Shown in pieces: positions 25,899-35,854 of a DNA stretch of 64,000 nt. How positions within the stretch are numbered: position 1 is the stretch's first letter; every line of letters begins with the position of its first letter. The notes beneath the pieces were generated by a model. That model was not told the origin of the DNA and searched no databases. It saw only the letters and a program-made list of their open reading frames with translations. The position numbers and the translations under genes are program-made. Source of the DNA: Burkholderia sp. BCC0322 (GTDB lineage: Bacteria > Pseudomonadota > Gammaproteobacteria > Burkholderiales > Burkholderiaceae); NCBI RefSeq assembly GCF_902833045.1, contig NZ_CADFDU010000002.1, positions 310,001 to 374,000 on the forward strand, given 5' to 3'.

Positions 25899-26683
25899 GC
25901 GCCAGCGCTGGGCCGCGGCATATCGCTATTACGGGGGCGAGCGCCGGTCTTGGGCGAGCGCTGGCCCGAGCCTACGCACGACCCGGGGTGGTATTGAGCC
26001 TCGGCGGGCGTGACGCGGCGCGCCTTGATGAAAGCGCAGCCGATTGCCGTGCCCGTGGCGCGACCGTTTTCCTTGCAACCATTGATGTCCGGGACGCCGG
26101 TGCGATGCAGCGGTGGCTTGAACAGTTCGATGACACGTACCCGATCGACCTGTTGATCGCGAACGCCGGCGCGGCCAGTACACTCGCGCATGTGGGCGAC
26201 TGGGAGACGCGCGAACGCACCGCAGCAATCGTCGATACGAATTTCTACGGCGCGATGAACGCTGTGCTGCCGACAATAGATCGGATGCGTACGCGTGGTA
26301 ACGGCCAAGTGGCGCTGATTAGTTCGCTCGCGGCGCTACGAGGCATGGCGATTTCACCTGCCTATTGCGCGAGCAAAGCCGCGTTGAAGGCATGGGGCGA
26401 CTCGGTGCGTCCGGTGCTGAAACGCGACGGTATTCGTCTGTCCGTTGTTTTGCCGGGTTTTGTCAAGACAGCGATGAGCGACGTTTTTCCGGGAGACAAG
26501 CCTTTCCTGTGGTCATCCGACAAGGCAGCGCAGTATATACAGCGCGGCATTGCCGCCCGACGGGCTGAAATTGCGTTCCCCGGTCTGCTCGCGCTGGGCA
26601 TGCGGCTGCTTCCGTTGTTGCCTGCGGTGATCGCCGACGCGATTCTCGGTCGATTGTCCTATTTGCCGCGAGAGGAGCGATAG
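25895..26683 (+). CDS. wcbP: short-chain dehydrogenase WcbP
   Basis: A 262-residue classical SDR starting at a GTG that overlaps the wcbO stop. It has the cofactor loop ITGASAGLGRALA (residues 10-22), NAG at about 89-91, and the Ser-Tyr-Lys triad in ISSLAALRGMAISPAYCASK. It probably reduces or oxidises a hydroxyl/keto group on a precursor of the capsule or its lipid. Substrate unknown. It sits between the linker gene wcbO and wcbQ, at the junction of the sugar and lipid modules. Confidence 0.85.
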   Translation: MSASAGPRHIAITGASAGLGRALARAYARPGVVLSLGGRDAARLDESAADCRARGATVFLATIDVRDAGAMQRWLEQFDDTYPIDLLIANAGAASTLAHVGDWETRERTAAIVDTNFYGAMNAVLPTIDRMRTRGNGQVALISSLAALRGMAISPAYCASKAALKAWGDSVRPVLKRDGIRLSVVLPGFVKTAMSDVFPGDKPFLWSSDKAAQYIQRGIAARRAEIAFPGLLALGMRLLPLLPAVIADAILGRLSYLPREER

Positions 26684-26684
26684 C

Positions 26685-28217
26685 GTGGCGTCGTCGATGC
26701 CGATCACGTTCGTCTTTGCCATTGCCCTGTCATTTGCCGCAGATACGATTGCCATTCCCCGCGCAGCTGTTCGCCGTCCCGCATTGGCGCTGGCGCTGCA
26801 CGTCGCGAGCGTGTTGTTCGTCGCGTGTGTCATCCTTGCGCTAACCCGTCGCCTGCATTTTGCTGCGTTCCTAGCGCTAGCGTTGGTGGCTCTTGCCAGC
26901 GCAGTCAGCAATGCGAAATTTACATCCCTTCGCGAGCCTTTTGTCTTTACCGATTTGAGTCTGTTCGGTCAGTTGTTTTCGCACCCGCGTCTTTACTTGC
27001 CGTTTTTGAGTACGATAACAGTCGTGGCAATGGTGCTCGGCGCGGTTGCCCTCGTGGTCGGTTTCATTCTCGATCCTGCAGTATCGGTGCAAACAGCGTC
27101 GCGAGGTGCTCTGGTGGCGTTGATTTTTCTTGCGATGGGCTACTTGTGCGCCGCGCGTTTACCGCTCACGCTCGATCCGCTCGAAGACCAGCGCCGTCAC
27201 GGATTCTTTGCCGTCTTTGTCGCATATTTACTGAACGGCATGCGACCGGCTACGTTTCGCTTGATAGCAGGACTGACATCCTCTGGTCCGTTTGCTCGTG
27301 AAGATGCCTTGCTTGGTTATCCTGACGTGATAGTGATCCAAAGCGAGTCATTCTTCGACCCGCGCCCGTTGTCAGTTGCGATCGATCCGTCGATTCTTGA
27401 TCATTTCGATCGGGTATGTTGTGAGTCCGTCGAACATGGACAACTGACAGTGCCTGCCTGGGGGGCGAACACGATGCGATCGGAATTTGCATTCCTGACC
27501 GGTCTGTCCTCATCGCGCCTTGGTTACGCGCGATTCTATCCCTACGCATTCGTGCGGCGCACTTGTGCCTCACTGGCGGGCTGGTTTCGCCGAGCGGGTT
27601 ACCGAACGACGGCTGTTCACCCTTATTACGCGGATTTTTTCGGCCGCAATCGAGTTTTTCCACTGCTCCAGTTTGACCGCTTCCTCGATATTCGCGCTTT
27701 CGGCGACGCACCGCGTGCCGGACCGTATATTTCAGATGCGGCCACTCTTGACCAGATCATCTCGGTGCTCGACGAGAAGCGCACGCAACCGGCTTTTGTA
27801 TTTGCGATGACGATGGAAAACCATGGCCCGTTGCATTTGGAGTCGGTGGAGGCCGGGGAGGCTGCCCGCTACCATACACTTGGTGACGATTCCAGGTGGC
27901 GTGACCTTACGGCGTACCTCCGCCACGTGGCCAACGCAAATGCAATGATCGGACGGCTTGTCGCCTATCTGCGCCAGTGCCGCCGAGATACGATTCTGTG
28001 TCTCTACGGTGATCATGTTCCCGCGTTGTCGCATATATTCGAGAAGTTCGGGAACATACCCGACCAAAGCAATTACGTCATCTGGCGGAATTTCGGAGAA
28101 CACTCTCCACGAAGGCAGGACCGTGCGGTCGAGGATCTTGGCACCGCGTTGCTTCGTGCGATGACGACGACGGGTGGGCAGGCGGTTTCGACTGGCGCGT
28201 CGGAGATAACATCGTAG
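26685..28217 (+). CDS. wcbQ: membrane sulfatase-superfamily protein WcbQ (LTA-synthase-like)
   Basis: A 510-residue protein: about five N-terminal membrane helices (to roughly residue 195), then a periplasmic alkaline-phosphatase/sulfatase domain. Metal and nucleophile motifs are IVIQSESFFDP, WGANTMRSEFAFLTG (Thr as likely nucleophile), TMENHGP and LYGDHVP. This architecture is that of lipoteichoic-acid synthase and OpgB/EptA-type phosphotransferases, which move phosphoglycerol or phosphoethanolamine onto glycans in the periplasm. It may therefore decorate the capsule after export. Starts at a GTG one base after wcbP and ends two bases before wcbR. Confidence 0.82.
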   Translation: MASSMPITFVFAIALSFAADTIAIPRAAVRRPALALALHVASVLFVACVILALTRRLHFAAFLALALVALASAVSNAKFTSLREPFVFTDLSLFGQLFSHPRLYLPFLSTITVVAMVLGAVALVVGFILDPAVSVQTASRGALVALIFLAMGYLCAARLPLTLDPLEDQRRHGFFAVFVAYLLNGMRPATFRLIAGLTSSGPFAREDALLGYPDVIVIQSESFFDPRPLSVAIDPSILDHFDRVCCESVEHGQLTVPAWGANTMRSEFAFLTGLSSSRLGYARFYPYAFVRRTCASLAGWFRRAGYRTTAVHPYYADFFGRNRVFPLLQFDRFLDIRAFGDAPRAGPYISDAATLDQIISVLDEKRTQPAFVFAMTMENHGPLHLESVEAGEAARYHTLGDDSRWRDLTAYLRHVANANAMIGRLVAYLRQCRRDTILCLYGDHVPALSHIFEKFGNIPDQSNYVIWRNFGEHSPRRQDRAVEDLGTALLRAMTTTGGQAVSTGASEITS

Positions 28218-28219
28218 CT

Positions 28220-31200
28220 ATGATTAACACCAAGATCGCAATTATCGGTGCCTCGTGCCGATTTCCGGGCGGAGTTTCCGGACTGGAAGAATACTGGCAA
28301 CTGCTTGAGAGCGAACGCGACGCAGTCACCGAAATCCCCGCCGACCGCTTCGGCACCGATTTCTACCAGCACCCGTCCAAGCGCGAACAGGGAAAGAGCT
28401 ACACGTTCTCGGCCGGCGTGCTCGACAACGTCGCCGGCTTCGACGCCGCGTTCTTCGGCATTTCCCCGCGCGAAGCGGCCCAGATGGACCCCCAGCAGCG
28501 CCTGCTGCTCGAACTCGCATGGGAAGCCTTCGAGGACGCCGGCGTGCGTCCGGCCGACATGCGCGGCAGCAACTGCGGCGTCTTCGTCGGCGCCGCCAGC
28601 ATGGATTACGGCAACCGCAACATGGACGATCTGAACGTGATCGATCCGTATTCGGCGACCGGCAACACCCTGAGCATCGCGTCGAACCGCGTGTCCTACC
28701 TGTTCGACCTGCGCGGCCCGAGCATGTCCGTCGACACGGCCTGCTCGTCGTCGCTCGTCGCGCTCCACCAGGCCGTCAAGGCGCTGCAGTCCGGCGAAGC
28801 CGACGTGGCGCTTGCCGGCGGCGTCAACCTGCTGCTGCACCCGTTCGGCTTCGTCAGCTTCTCCAAGGCGTCGATGCTGTCGCCGCGTGGCCGTTGCCGC
28901 GCGTTCGACGCGACCGGCGACGGCTATGTCCGCTCCGAAGGCGGCGCGTTCGTGCTGCTCAAGCCGCTCGATCGCGCGCTCGCCGATGGCGACACGATCC
29001 ATGCGGTGATCGCCGGCTCCGGCGTGAACTCGGTCGGCCATTCGCCGGGCGGCATCAGCGTGCCGGGCGCGGCCGCGCAAGCATCGCTGCTGCGCAGCGT
29101 ATACGAGCGCGCGGGCATCGACCCGCGGTCGCTCGCTTATCTCGAAGCGCACGGCACGGGCACCGCGGTCGGCGATCCGATCGAGGCGCGCGCGCTGATC
29201 GACGTCGTGTCGGGCGAGCGCCCGGCGGATCGTCCGCTGCTCATCGGTTCGGTCAAGACCAACATCGGCCATCTCGAGACGGCATCCGGCATGGCCGGGC
29301 TGCTGAAGGCCGTGCTGTGCCTGAAGCATCGCGCGGTACCGCGCTCGCTGCACTTCGTTACGCCCAATCCCGGGATCGATTTCGACGGCGGGCGTCTGCG
29401 CGTCGTCGATCGCTACATGCCGCTCGACGCAGGCGACGCGCCGCTGACAGTTGGCGTCAAATCGTTCGGCTTCGGTGGAACGAACGCACACGTCGTGCTG
29501 ACGGAGGCGCCGGGTGCAAACGAGGCGCCGACGGCCGCGCCCGAACCGACGCACGCGCCACTGTCTCCGCTCGTCCTGACCGCGCGCAGCGCGAACGCGC
29601 TCGGCGCGCTCGCGGGCCGCTATCTGGCGATGCTCGACAACGGCGGCGACTGGCAGGCGCTTGCCGCCGCGGCCGCACGTCGCCGCCAATGGCTCGAGCA
29701 TCGCGCGATCGTCGCGCCGGCCGACGTGGCCGAAGGGCGCGCCGCGCTTGCGGCGCTGGCCCAGCCGGCGTCGGAAGGGCTGCCGGCGTGCGTGGCGACC
29801 GGCCAGGCTCCGGGCGACGCGGTGCGCACCGCGCTCGTCTTCTCGGGCAACGGTTGCCAGTGGGTCGGGATGGGCAACGAGCTTTATGCCGAGAACGCCG
29901 TCTTCCGCGCGGCGCTCGATGAAGTCGACGCGCTGTGGTGCGCCGACGGCAGCCCGTCGCTCGTCGACGTGATGCGCGGCGGCCCGAGCGCGGAATGGCT
30001 GGCCGGTGCGGGCGCCGAATGGCTGGCCGCGACGGAGAACGCGCAGCCGCTGCTGTTCGCGATCCAGGTCGGCATGATCCGCGCGATCGACGCGCGCGGG
30101 ATGCGTTACGACGCGGCGATCGGCCATAGCGTCGGCGAGATCGCTGCGGCGTGGGTGACCGGCGCGCTGTCGCTCGCCGACGCGGTTCGCGTGATCAAGA
30201 TCCGCAGCCGCGCGCAGGCGATGACGCGCGGCAGCGGCCGGATGGCGGCCGTCGGCATCGGCGACGCGGCGGCGCGCGAACTGATCGCACGCCACGGGCT
30301 GGCGCGACGCGTCGAGATCGCCGGCATCAACAGCCCCGATGCGGTGACGCTCGCGGGCGAACTGCAGGGCCTGCAGGCACTGGAGGCCGCGTTGCGCGGC
30401 AGCGGCAAGTTCTTCCAGATGCTGGATCTCGACTACGCGTTCCACAGCAGCCACATGGACCGCATCGAACCGGTCGTGCTGGCCGAACTGGCGAGCCTGC
30501 GGCCGCAGCCGGGCAACGGCACGTTCGTGTCGACCGTGACCGGCGGCGCGCTGGCCGGCACCGAACTCGATGCCCGCTACTGGTGGCGCAACATTCGCGA
30601 GCCGGTGCGCTTCGGCGACGGCATCGCGCATCTGATCGAGCAGGGTGTCCGGCTGTTCGTCGAGGTCTCGCCGCATTCGATCCTGCGCACCTACGTGAAG
30701 CAGGCATTCGCGGCGGCCGGCGCGACCGGCGTGGCGCTGCCGACGCTCAAGCGCGATCACGGCAGCGCGGCAATGCTGCGGCAAGCGATTCTCACGGCGA
30801 TCGCGCACGGCGCGAGTGTCGATCCCGACCGCTTCGCGCCGGGCGAATCGCGCACTGCATTGCCGTCCTATCCGTGGCAGCGCGAGCGCTTCTGGCTGAC
30901 GCCGACCGTCGAAGGCTACGGTCTCGTCAATCGCCGTCGCGAGCATCCGCTGCTCGGCTATCGCCTGCACGAGCACGCATTCGCGTGGGAAAACCAGCTC
31001 GATCCGGCGAAGCTGCCGATGCTGGCCGATCACGTCGTCGACGGCGGCGTGGCGTTCCCGGGGGCCGGGTACGTGGAAATGGCGCTCGCCGCGGCACGCA
31101 CCTTCTTCGATACGCCGGATGCGGCGCTCGAAAACGTCGAGATCCGCACGCCGGTGGTATTCCAGCCGCAGCAGGCGAAGCTGTTCCGGCTCGTGATCGA

Positions 31201-34200
31201 GCCGCGCACGGCAACCTTCACGATCGAGACGCGCGACCGGATGTCCGGCGGCGCATGGACGCTGAACGTGACGGGGCGGATGCTGGAAAGCGGCAACGCG
31301 CTCGGCGATGCGAGCGTCGTGCCGTCCGGCGCGCTCGATCGCCTGCTCGCGCTGCCTGCAGCCGACGGCGACACGCTGTACGCAAACACGGCAGCAATCG
31401 GCCTCAGCTACGGGCCGGCGTTCCGCTGGGTCCGCACCGTGCGGATCGCCGCGGATGACGGCGTGGCGCTGGCCGACATCGCCGCGCCGGCCGCATGCGG
31501 CGACGCGCGGGCGTTGTCCGCGTACCTGCTGCATCCGGCGCTGATGGACAGCGGGTTTCATCCGCTGTTCGCACTGCTTGCGGCGCACGCGCGCGAAGGC
31601 GAGCATCCGGCTTACGTGCCGGTGCAGATCGGTCGGGTCGACTATCTGCGCGGCGACACGGTCGAGCGGGTGCTCGTGCGGATCGACCGGCGCAGCCCGC
31701 ATTCGATCGTCGCGCATTTCGAATTCCTCGATGCGTGCGGTGCGATCGTCGCGCGGCTCGGCGCATGCCGGTTCCGCCGCGTCGATCTCGTCGGCCGTCG
31801 GCAGAACCTGCCCGCGCGCTTCGTCTACCGCCTTGAAGAAGTGCCACTGCCGGGTGACGTCGACGCGGCCGGTTTGCCGGCCCCCGATGCGCTGCTCGCG
31901 CAGGCCGTCGCGCGGCTCGAAACGACCGGGCACGAAGGCCGCCGGACGCAGCATCTGACCGAAATCCTGCCGCTGATCGATGTGCTGGCGAGCCTCTACG
32001 CGCTCCGCGCGTTCGATGCGCTCGGCGCATTCGCCGGCACGTGGCAGCCGGCGGCCGGGCGTGCGGCGTTGGCCACGCGTCTCGCCGACATGCTGGTCGA
32101 GGATGGGCTCGCGCATCGCGATGGCGCGTTGCTCGTGCGCGACGACGCGGCGTGCGCGGCGTTGCCGCCGCTCGACGAGCTGTGGCGCGGGCTGCTGGCC
32201 GAATCGCCGGGGCACGTGGCCGAGCTGACGCTGCTCGCGCATTGCGGCGCGGCATTGCCGGACGTACTGAACGGCGCGAAAGACGGCGCCCGTCTGCTGT
32301 CGCCGACCGGGCACAGCCTGGTTGAACAACTCCTGGCCGCATCGCCGACGTGGCAGCACGTGCACGCGCTGCTGACCGCAAGCGTCGAGCAGGCGGTCGA
32401 CGGATGGCAGCCGGCACGCCGGTTGCGCGTGCTCGAACTGGGCGCGACGGACGGCGACGTGCTGCAGACGCTCGGCATGCATCTCGCGGCCGCGCGCTGC
32501 GATCACACGATCGCAGCGACTGCCGGCCAACTGGCCGGGTTCGACGCGGATGCGGAAGCGGCGGTGCGCACGGTTGCGCTGCAGTCGGGCGAGCGGCTGT
32601 CTCTGGCGGTCGACGAGGCCGGCCCTTACGACCTGATCGTCGCGAACCGTGCGTTGAGCGGCCGTCACGATGTGGTCGATGCGTTGAACGCGATGCGGTC
32701 ATGGCTGGCGCCGGGTGGTTTGCTGCTGCTGGCCGAGTCGCGTCGCGGCCGTTTCTCCGACATCGTATTCGGCGCGCAGGCTGCGTCGACGGAAGCCGAC
32801 GCGCCGGTGCCGCTGGCGCCGGCGGATCTCGATGCGGCGCTCGCACGCGCGGGCTACGTCGATGTCGTGCGGCACGTCGAGCAATCGCTCGATCTGGACG
32901 GCACGCCGACGTTCGTCATCGCGCGCAATCCCGCAAGCGCCGCGGTTGCGCAACGCGGCGACGAATCGAGCGATCTCGATACGCTGGCACGCAGCGAGCA
33001 ATGGCTCGTGGTGCACGCACCGGATGCCGCCGGCAGTTTCGGCGGGCGGCTGGCCGATGCGCTCGCGCGCGCGGGCTATCCGGCCGATATCGTCGACATC
33101 ACGCACGCGGCCGATGCGATTGCGTCACTACCGGCCGGGCAGCCGGTGCATGTCGTGTTCTGCGCGTCGGAGACGCCGCTCGCCGAATCGGCGACGGGGG
33201 ATGGCTTGATGGCCGCGCAGCGTAACGGCGTGATCGCCCTTGCGGCACTGGTTCGCACGCTCGGTGCGCAGCCGAACGCGGCCACGCGGCTGACCGTCGT
33301 CACGCGTGGCGGCGCGCCATTCGCCGGGGCCGCGAACGCGCATCCGGAGCAGGCCACGCTGTGGGGCCTCGGTCGCGTGCTGGCGAACGAGCATCCCGAA
33401 CTCGCGTGCCGTCTGATCGACGTCGATCGAGCGGCGGACCGGATCCCCGACGCGCTGATTCGCGAGCTGACCGGCGCAGCGCTCGAGGAAGAAGTCGTCC
33501 TGGGTGCGCACGGGCGGCAGGTGCCGCGCATGCTGACCGCCGCGCAGGCCGCGGCCCGCAACGATGGCGCGATCGCGCGTGCGGCCGTGCTCGCGTTCGA
33601 TGCGCCGGGCTCGTTGCGCAATCTCGAATGGTTTGCGTTGCCGGAAAGCCCGCTGGGTGACGACGAGGTGGAGATCGAGCCCGTTGCCACCGGCCTCAAT
33701 TTCCGCGACGTGATGTATGCGATGGGGCTGTTGTCCGATGAGGCGGTCGAGACCGGCTTCGCGGGCGCGACGATCGGCATGGAACTGTCCGGCCGCGTCG
33801 TGCGGGTCGGCAAGGCCGTGACGGAATTCGCGCCGGGCGATGCGATGCTCGGCTTCGCGCCGGCTTCGTTCGCGACGCGCGTCAGGACGCGGGCGCAAGC
33901 GATCGCACGGAAACCCGAGCGGCTGTCGTTCGAGGAAGCGGCGACCGTGCCGACCACGTTCTTCACCGCGTACTACGCACTCGTCGAACTCGCGCGCCTG
34001 CGTCGCGGCGAGCGTGTGCTCGTGCACGGCGGCGCGGGTGGCGTCGGGATCGCCGCGATCCAGCTCGCGCGCCACTTCGGCGCGGAAGTGTTCGCGACGG
34101 CCGGCAGCGACGAGAAGCGCGAGTTCGTGCGCCTGCTCGGCGCGGACCACGTGCTCGATTCGCGCAGTCTCGCGTTCGCGGACGAGATTCGCGCGCTGAC

Positions 34201-35854
34201 GGGCGGCCAGGGCGTCGACATCGTGCTGAATTCGCTTGCCGGCGAAGCGATGGTGCGCAGCATCGATACGCTGCGGCCGTTCGGTCGTTTCCTCGAGCTC
34301 GGCAAGCGCGACTTCTACGAAAACAGCCATATCGGGCTGCGGCCGTTCCGCAACAACATCAGCTATTTCGGTATCGACGCCGATCAGTTGATGGGGGCGC
34401 TGCCCGAGCTGACCGCGCGCCTGTTCGGCGAAGTGATGGCGCTGTTCGCGGCCGGCGTGCTGCATCCGCTCCCGTACCGCGCGTTTCCGGCCGAACGGGC
34501 GGAAGATGCGTTCCGCTACATGCAGCAGGCGCGCCAGATCGGCAAGGTGCTCGTGACCTATCCGTCCGGTACGCCGGCCCCGACGCGCGGCGTCACGCGC
34601 GCGGGCTCGCTCGCGCTCGATCCGCATGGCACGTACCTGGTGGTCGGCGGCACGGGCGGGCTCGGCTTTGCGAGCGCGCGCTGGATGGTCGAGCGCGGCG
34701 CACGCCGGCTGACGCTGGCGAGCCGTTCCGGCGAGCTCGCTGCAGCCGCACGCGACGAAGTCGAACGCTGGCGCAACACGCTCGGCGTCACGGTCGATGT
34801 CGTGTCGTGCGATGTGACCGACGCAGCGGCGGTCGATGCGATGATCGACGCGATCGGCCGGCGCGGCAGCCCGCTCAAGGGCGTGCTGCATTCGGCGATG
34901 TCGATCGACGACGGCCTCGTGCGCAATCTCGACGATGCGCGCATGGCCGCGGTGCTCGCACCGAAGGTGGCCGGCGCGTGGAACCTGCATCGCGCGACGC
35001 GCGCGTTGCCGCTCGACCTGTTCGTGGTCTATTCGTCGGCGACGACCTATCTCGGCAATCCGGGGCAGTCGAACTACGTCGCGGCCAACAGCTTCCTCGA
35101 GGCGCTCGTCGAACATCGCCGCGCGGCGGGCTTGCCGGGCACGTTCATGGCCTGGGGGCCGCTCGAGGACGTCGGCTTCCTCGCGCGCCACGCGGATACG
35201 CGCGAGGCGTTGCAGTCGCGGATTGGCGGTGCATCGATCACGTCCGACGAGGCGATGGTCGCGCTCGAGCGCGCGCTGGTGGCGGGCGCGGCGGGCGAAG
35301 CGGTGGTCCGGCTCGACTGGCATGCCGTGGCGCGCGGGATGCCCGCCGCGAAGGCACGCCGGTATTCGCTGCTGCAATCGCATGCGAAGGGCGGCGATGC
35401 GCGCGACGGCGGCACGCAGCTGTGGGACGACGTGCTGGCGTTGCCGCGCGACGAAGCGATCGCGCTGGTTGCCCGGACGCTGCAGGCGCAGATCGCGCGA
35501 ATCCTGCACATGACGCCGGATCGCATCGCGCTCGACAAGTCGGTGCTCGACATGGGCATGGATTCGCTGATGGGGATGGAACTCGGCCTCGCGGTCGAGG
35601 AAGCATTCGAGGTCAAGCTGTCGGTGATGGCGATTGCCGAGGGCGCGTCGGTGACGACGCTGGCCGGCCGTATCGTCGATTCGATCGGCGCGTCGACCGA
35701 TGCGGACGCCGGTTCCGCGACGGATGCGGCGCAGGACGCCGTCGCGGCGCTCGCTGCGAAGCATGCGATCGACGGCGAAGCGCGCGCGATGCTCGATACG
35801 CGGCAGGCGCCCGTGGCGGGCCAGGCGCCGTCGACGCTGGAAGTCGCGCGATGA
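28220..35854 (+). CDS. wcbR: reducing type I polyketide synthase WcbR
   Basis: A 2544-residue multidomain synthase. Domains in order: KS (1-425; Cys175 in DTACSSSL, EAHGTGT, KTNIGHLE), AT (about 530-840; Ser637 in GHSVGE; YAFH segment, malonyl-like), DH (about 905-1190; His938 in HVVDGGVAFP, Asp1110 in LMDSGFHP), a methyltransferase-like region (about 1360-1560; VLELGATDGD), ER (about 1790-2110; GGAGGVG at 1937), KR (about 2130-2320; GGTGGLG) and one ACP (Ser2449 in DMGMDSLMG). No thioesterase or other release domain follows. One full module with all reductive steps suggests an iterative synthase making a saturated fatty chain. G+C is visibly higher than in the sugar genes before it. It overlaps wcbS by 4 bases (ATGA). 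Confidence 0.95.
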   Translation: MINTKIAIIGASCRFPGGVSGLEEYWQLLESERDAVTEIPADRFGTDFYQHPSKREQGKSYTFSAGVLDNVAGFDAAFFGISPREAAQMDPQQRLLLELAWEAFEDAGVRPADMRGSNCGVFVGAASMDYGNRNMDDLNVIDPYSATGNTLSIASNRVSYLFDLRGPSMSVDTACSSSLVALHQAVKALQSGEADVALAGGVNLLLHPFGFVSFSKASMLSPRGRCRAFDATGDGYVRSEGGAFVLLKPLDRALADGDTIHAVIAGSGVNSVGHSPGGISVPGAAAQASLLRSVYERAGIDPRSLAYLEAHGTGTAVGDPIEARALIDVVSGERPADRPLLIGSVKTNIGHLETASGMAGLLKAVLCLKHRAVPRSLHFVTPNPGIDFDGGRLRVVDRYMPLDAGDAPLTVGVKSFGFGGTNAHVVLTEAPGANEAPTAAPEPTHAPLSPLVLTARSANALGALAGRYLAMLDNGGDWQALAAAAARRRQWLEHRAIVAPADVAEGRAALAALAQPASEGLPACVATGQAPGDAVRTALVFSGNGCQWVGMGNELYAENAVFRAALDEVDALWCADGSPSLVDVMRGGPSAEWLAGAGAEWLAATENAQPLLFAIQVGMIRAIDARGMRYDAAIGHSVGEIAAAWVTGALSLADAVRVIKIRSRAQAMTRGSGRMAAVGIGDAAARELIARHGLARRVEIAGINSPDAVTLAGELQGLQALEAALRGSGKFFQMLDLDYAFHSSHMDRIEPVVLAELASLRPQPGNGTFVSTVTGGALAGTELDARYWWRNIREPVRFGDGIAHLIEQGVRLFVEVSPHSILRTYVKQAFAAAGATGVALPTLKRDHGSAAMLRQAILTAIAHGASVDPDRFAPGESRTALPSYPWQRERFWLTPTVEGYGLVNRRREHPLLGYRLHEHAFAWENQLDPAKLPMLADHVVDGGVAFPGAGYVEMALAAARTFFDTPDAALENVEIRTPVVFQPQQAKLFRLVIEPRTATFTIETRDRMSGGAWTLNVTGRMLESGNALGDASVVPSGALDRLLALPAADGDTLYANTAAIGLSYGPAFRWVRTVRIAADDGVALADIAAPAACGDARALSAYLLHPALMDSGFHPLFALLAAHAREGEHPAYVPVQIGRVDYLRGDTVERVLVRIDRRSPHSIVAHFEFLDACGAIVARLGACRFRRVDLVGRRQNLPARFVYRLEEVPLPGDVDAAGLPAPDALLAQAVARLETTGHEGRRTQHLTEILPLIDVLASLYALRAFDALGAFAGTWQPAAGRAALATRLADMLVEDGLAHRDGALLVRDDAACAALPPLDELWRGLLAESPGHVAELTLLAHCGAALPDVLNGAKDGARLLSPTGHSLVEQLLAASPTWQHVHALLTASVEQAVDGWQPARRLRVLELGATDGDVLQTLGMHLAAARCDHTIAATAGQLAGFDADAEAAVRTVALQSGERLSLAVDEAGPYDLIVANRALSGRHDVVDALNAMRSWLAPGGLLLLAESRRGRFSDIVFGAQAASTEADAPVPLAPADLDAALARAGYVDVVRHVEQSLDLDGTPTFVIARNPASAAVAQRGDESSDLDTLARSEQWLVVHAPDAAGSFGGRLADALARAGYPADIVDITHAADAIASLPAGQPVHVVFCASETPLAESATGDGLMAAQRNGVIALAALVRTLGAQPNAATRLTVVTRGGAPFAGAANAHPEQATLWGLGRVLANEHPELACRLIDVDRAADRIPDALIRELTGAALEEEVVLGAHGRQVPRMLTAAQAAARNDGAIARAAVLAFDAPGSLRNLEWFALPESPLGDDEVEIEPVATGLNFRDVMYAMGLLSDEAVETGFAGATIGMELSGRVVRVGKAVTEFAPGDAMLGFAPASFATRVRTRAQAIARKPERLSFEEAATVPTTFFTAYYALVELARLRRGERVLVHGGAGGVGIAAIQLARHFGAEVFATAGSDEKREFVRLLGADHVLDSRSLAFADEIRALTGGQGVDIVLNSLAGEAMVRSIDTLRPFGRFLELGKRDFYENSHIGLRPFRNNISYFGIDADQLMGALPELTARLFGEVMALFAAGVLHPLPYRAFPAERAEDAFRYMQQARQIGKVLVTYPSGTPAPTRGVTRAGSLALDPHGTYLVVGGTGGLGFASARWMVERGARRLTLASRSGELAAAARDEVERWRNTLGVTVDVVSCDVTDAAAVDAMIDAIGRRGSPLKGVLHSAMSIDDGLVRNLDDARMAAVLAPKVAGAWNLHRATRALPLDLFVVYSSATTYLGNPGQSNYVAANSFLEALVEHRRAAGLPGTFMAWGPLEDVGFLARHADTREALQSRIGGASITSDEAMVALERALVAGAAGEAVVRLDWHAVARGMPAAKARRYSLLQSHAKGGDARDGGTQLWDDVLALPRDEAIALVARTLQAQIARILHMTPDRIALDKSVLDMGMDSLMGMELGLAVEEAFEVKLSVMAIAEGASVTTLAGRIVDSIGASTDADAGSATDAAQDAVAALAAKHAIDGEARAMLDTRQAPVAGQAPSTLEVAR

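Noticed and set aside
28073-32668. 1531-codon open frame on the minus strand across wcbR
   Set aside because: It is antisense to clear KS, AT and DH domains; the protein is Arg/His/Ala-rich low-complexity sequence typical of a GC-rich shadow frame.
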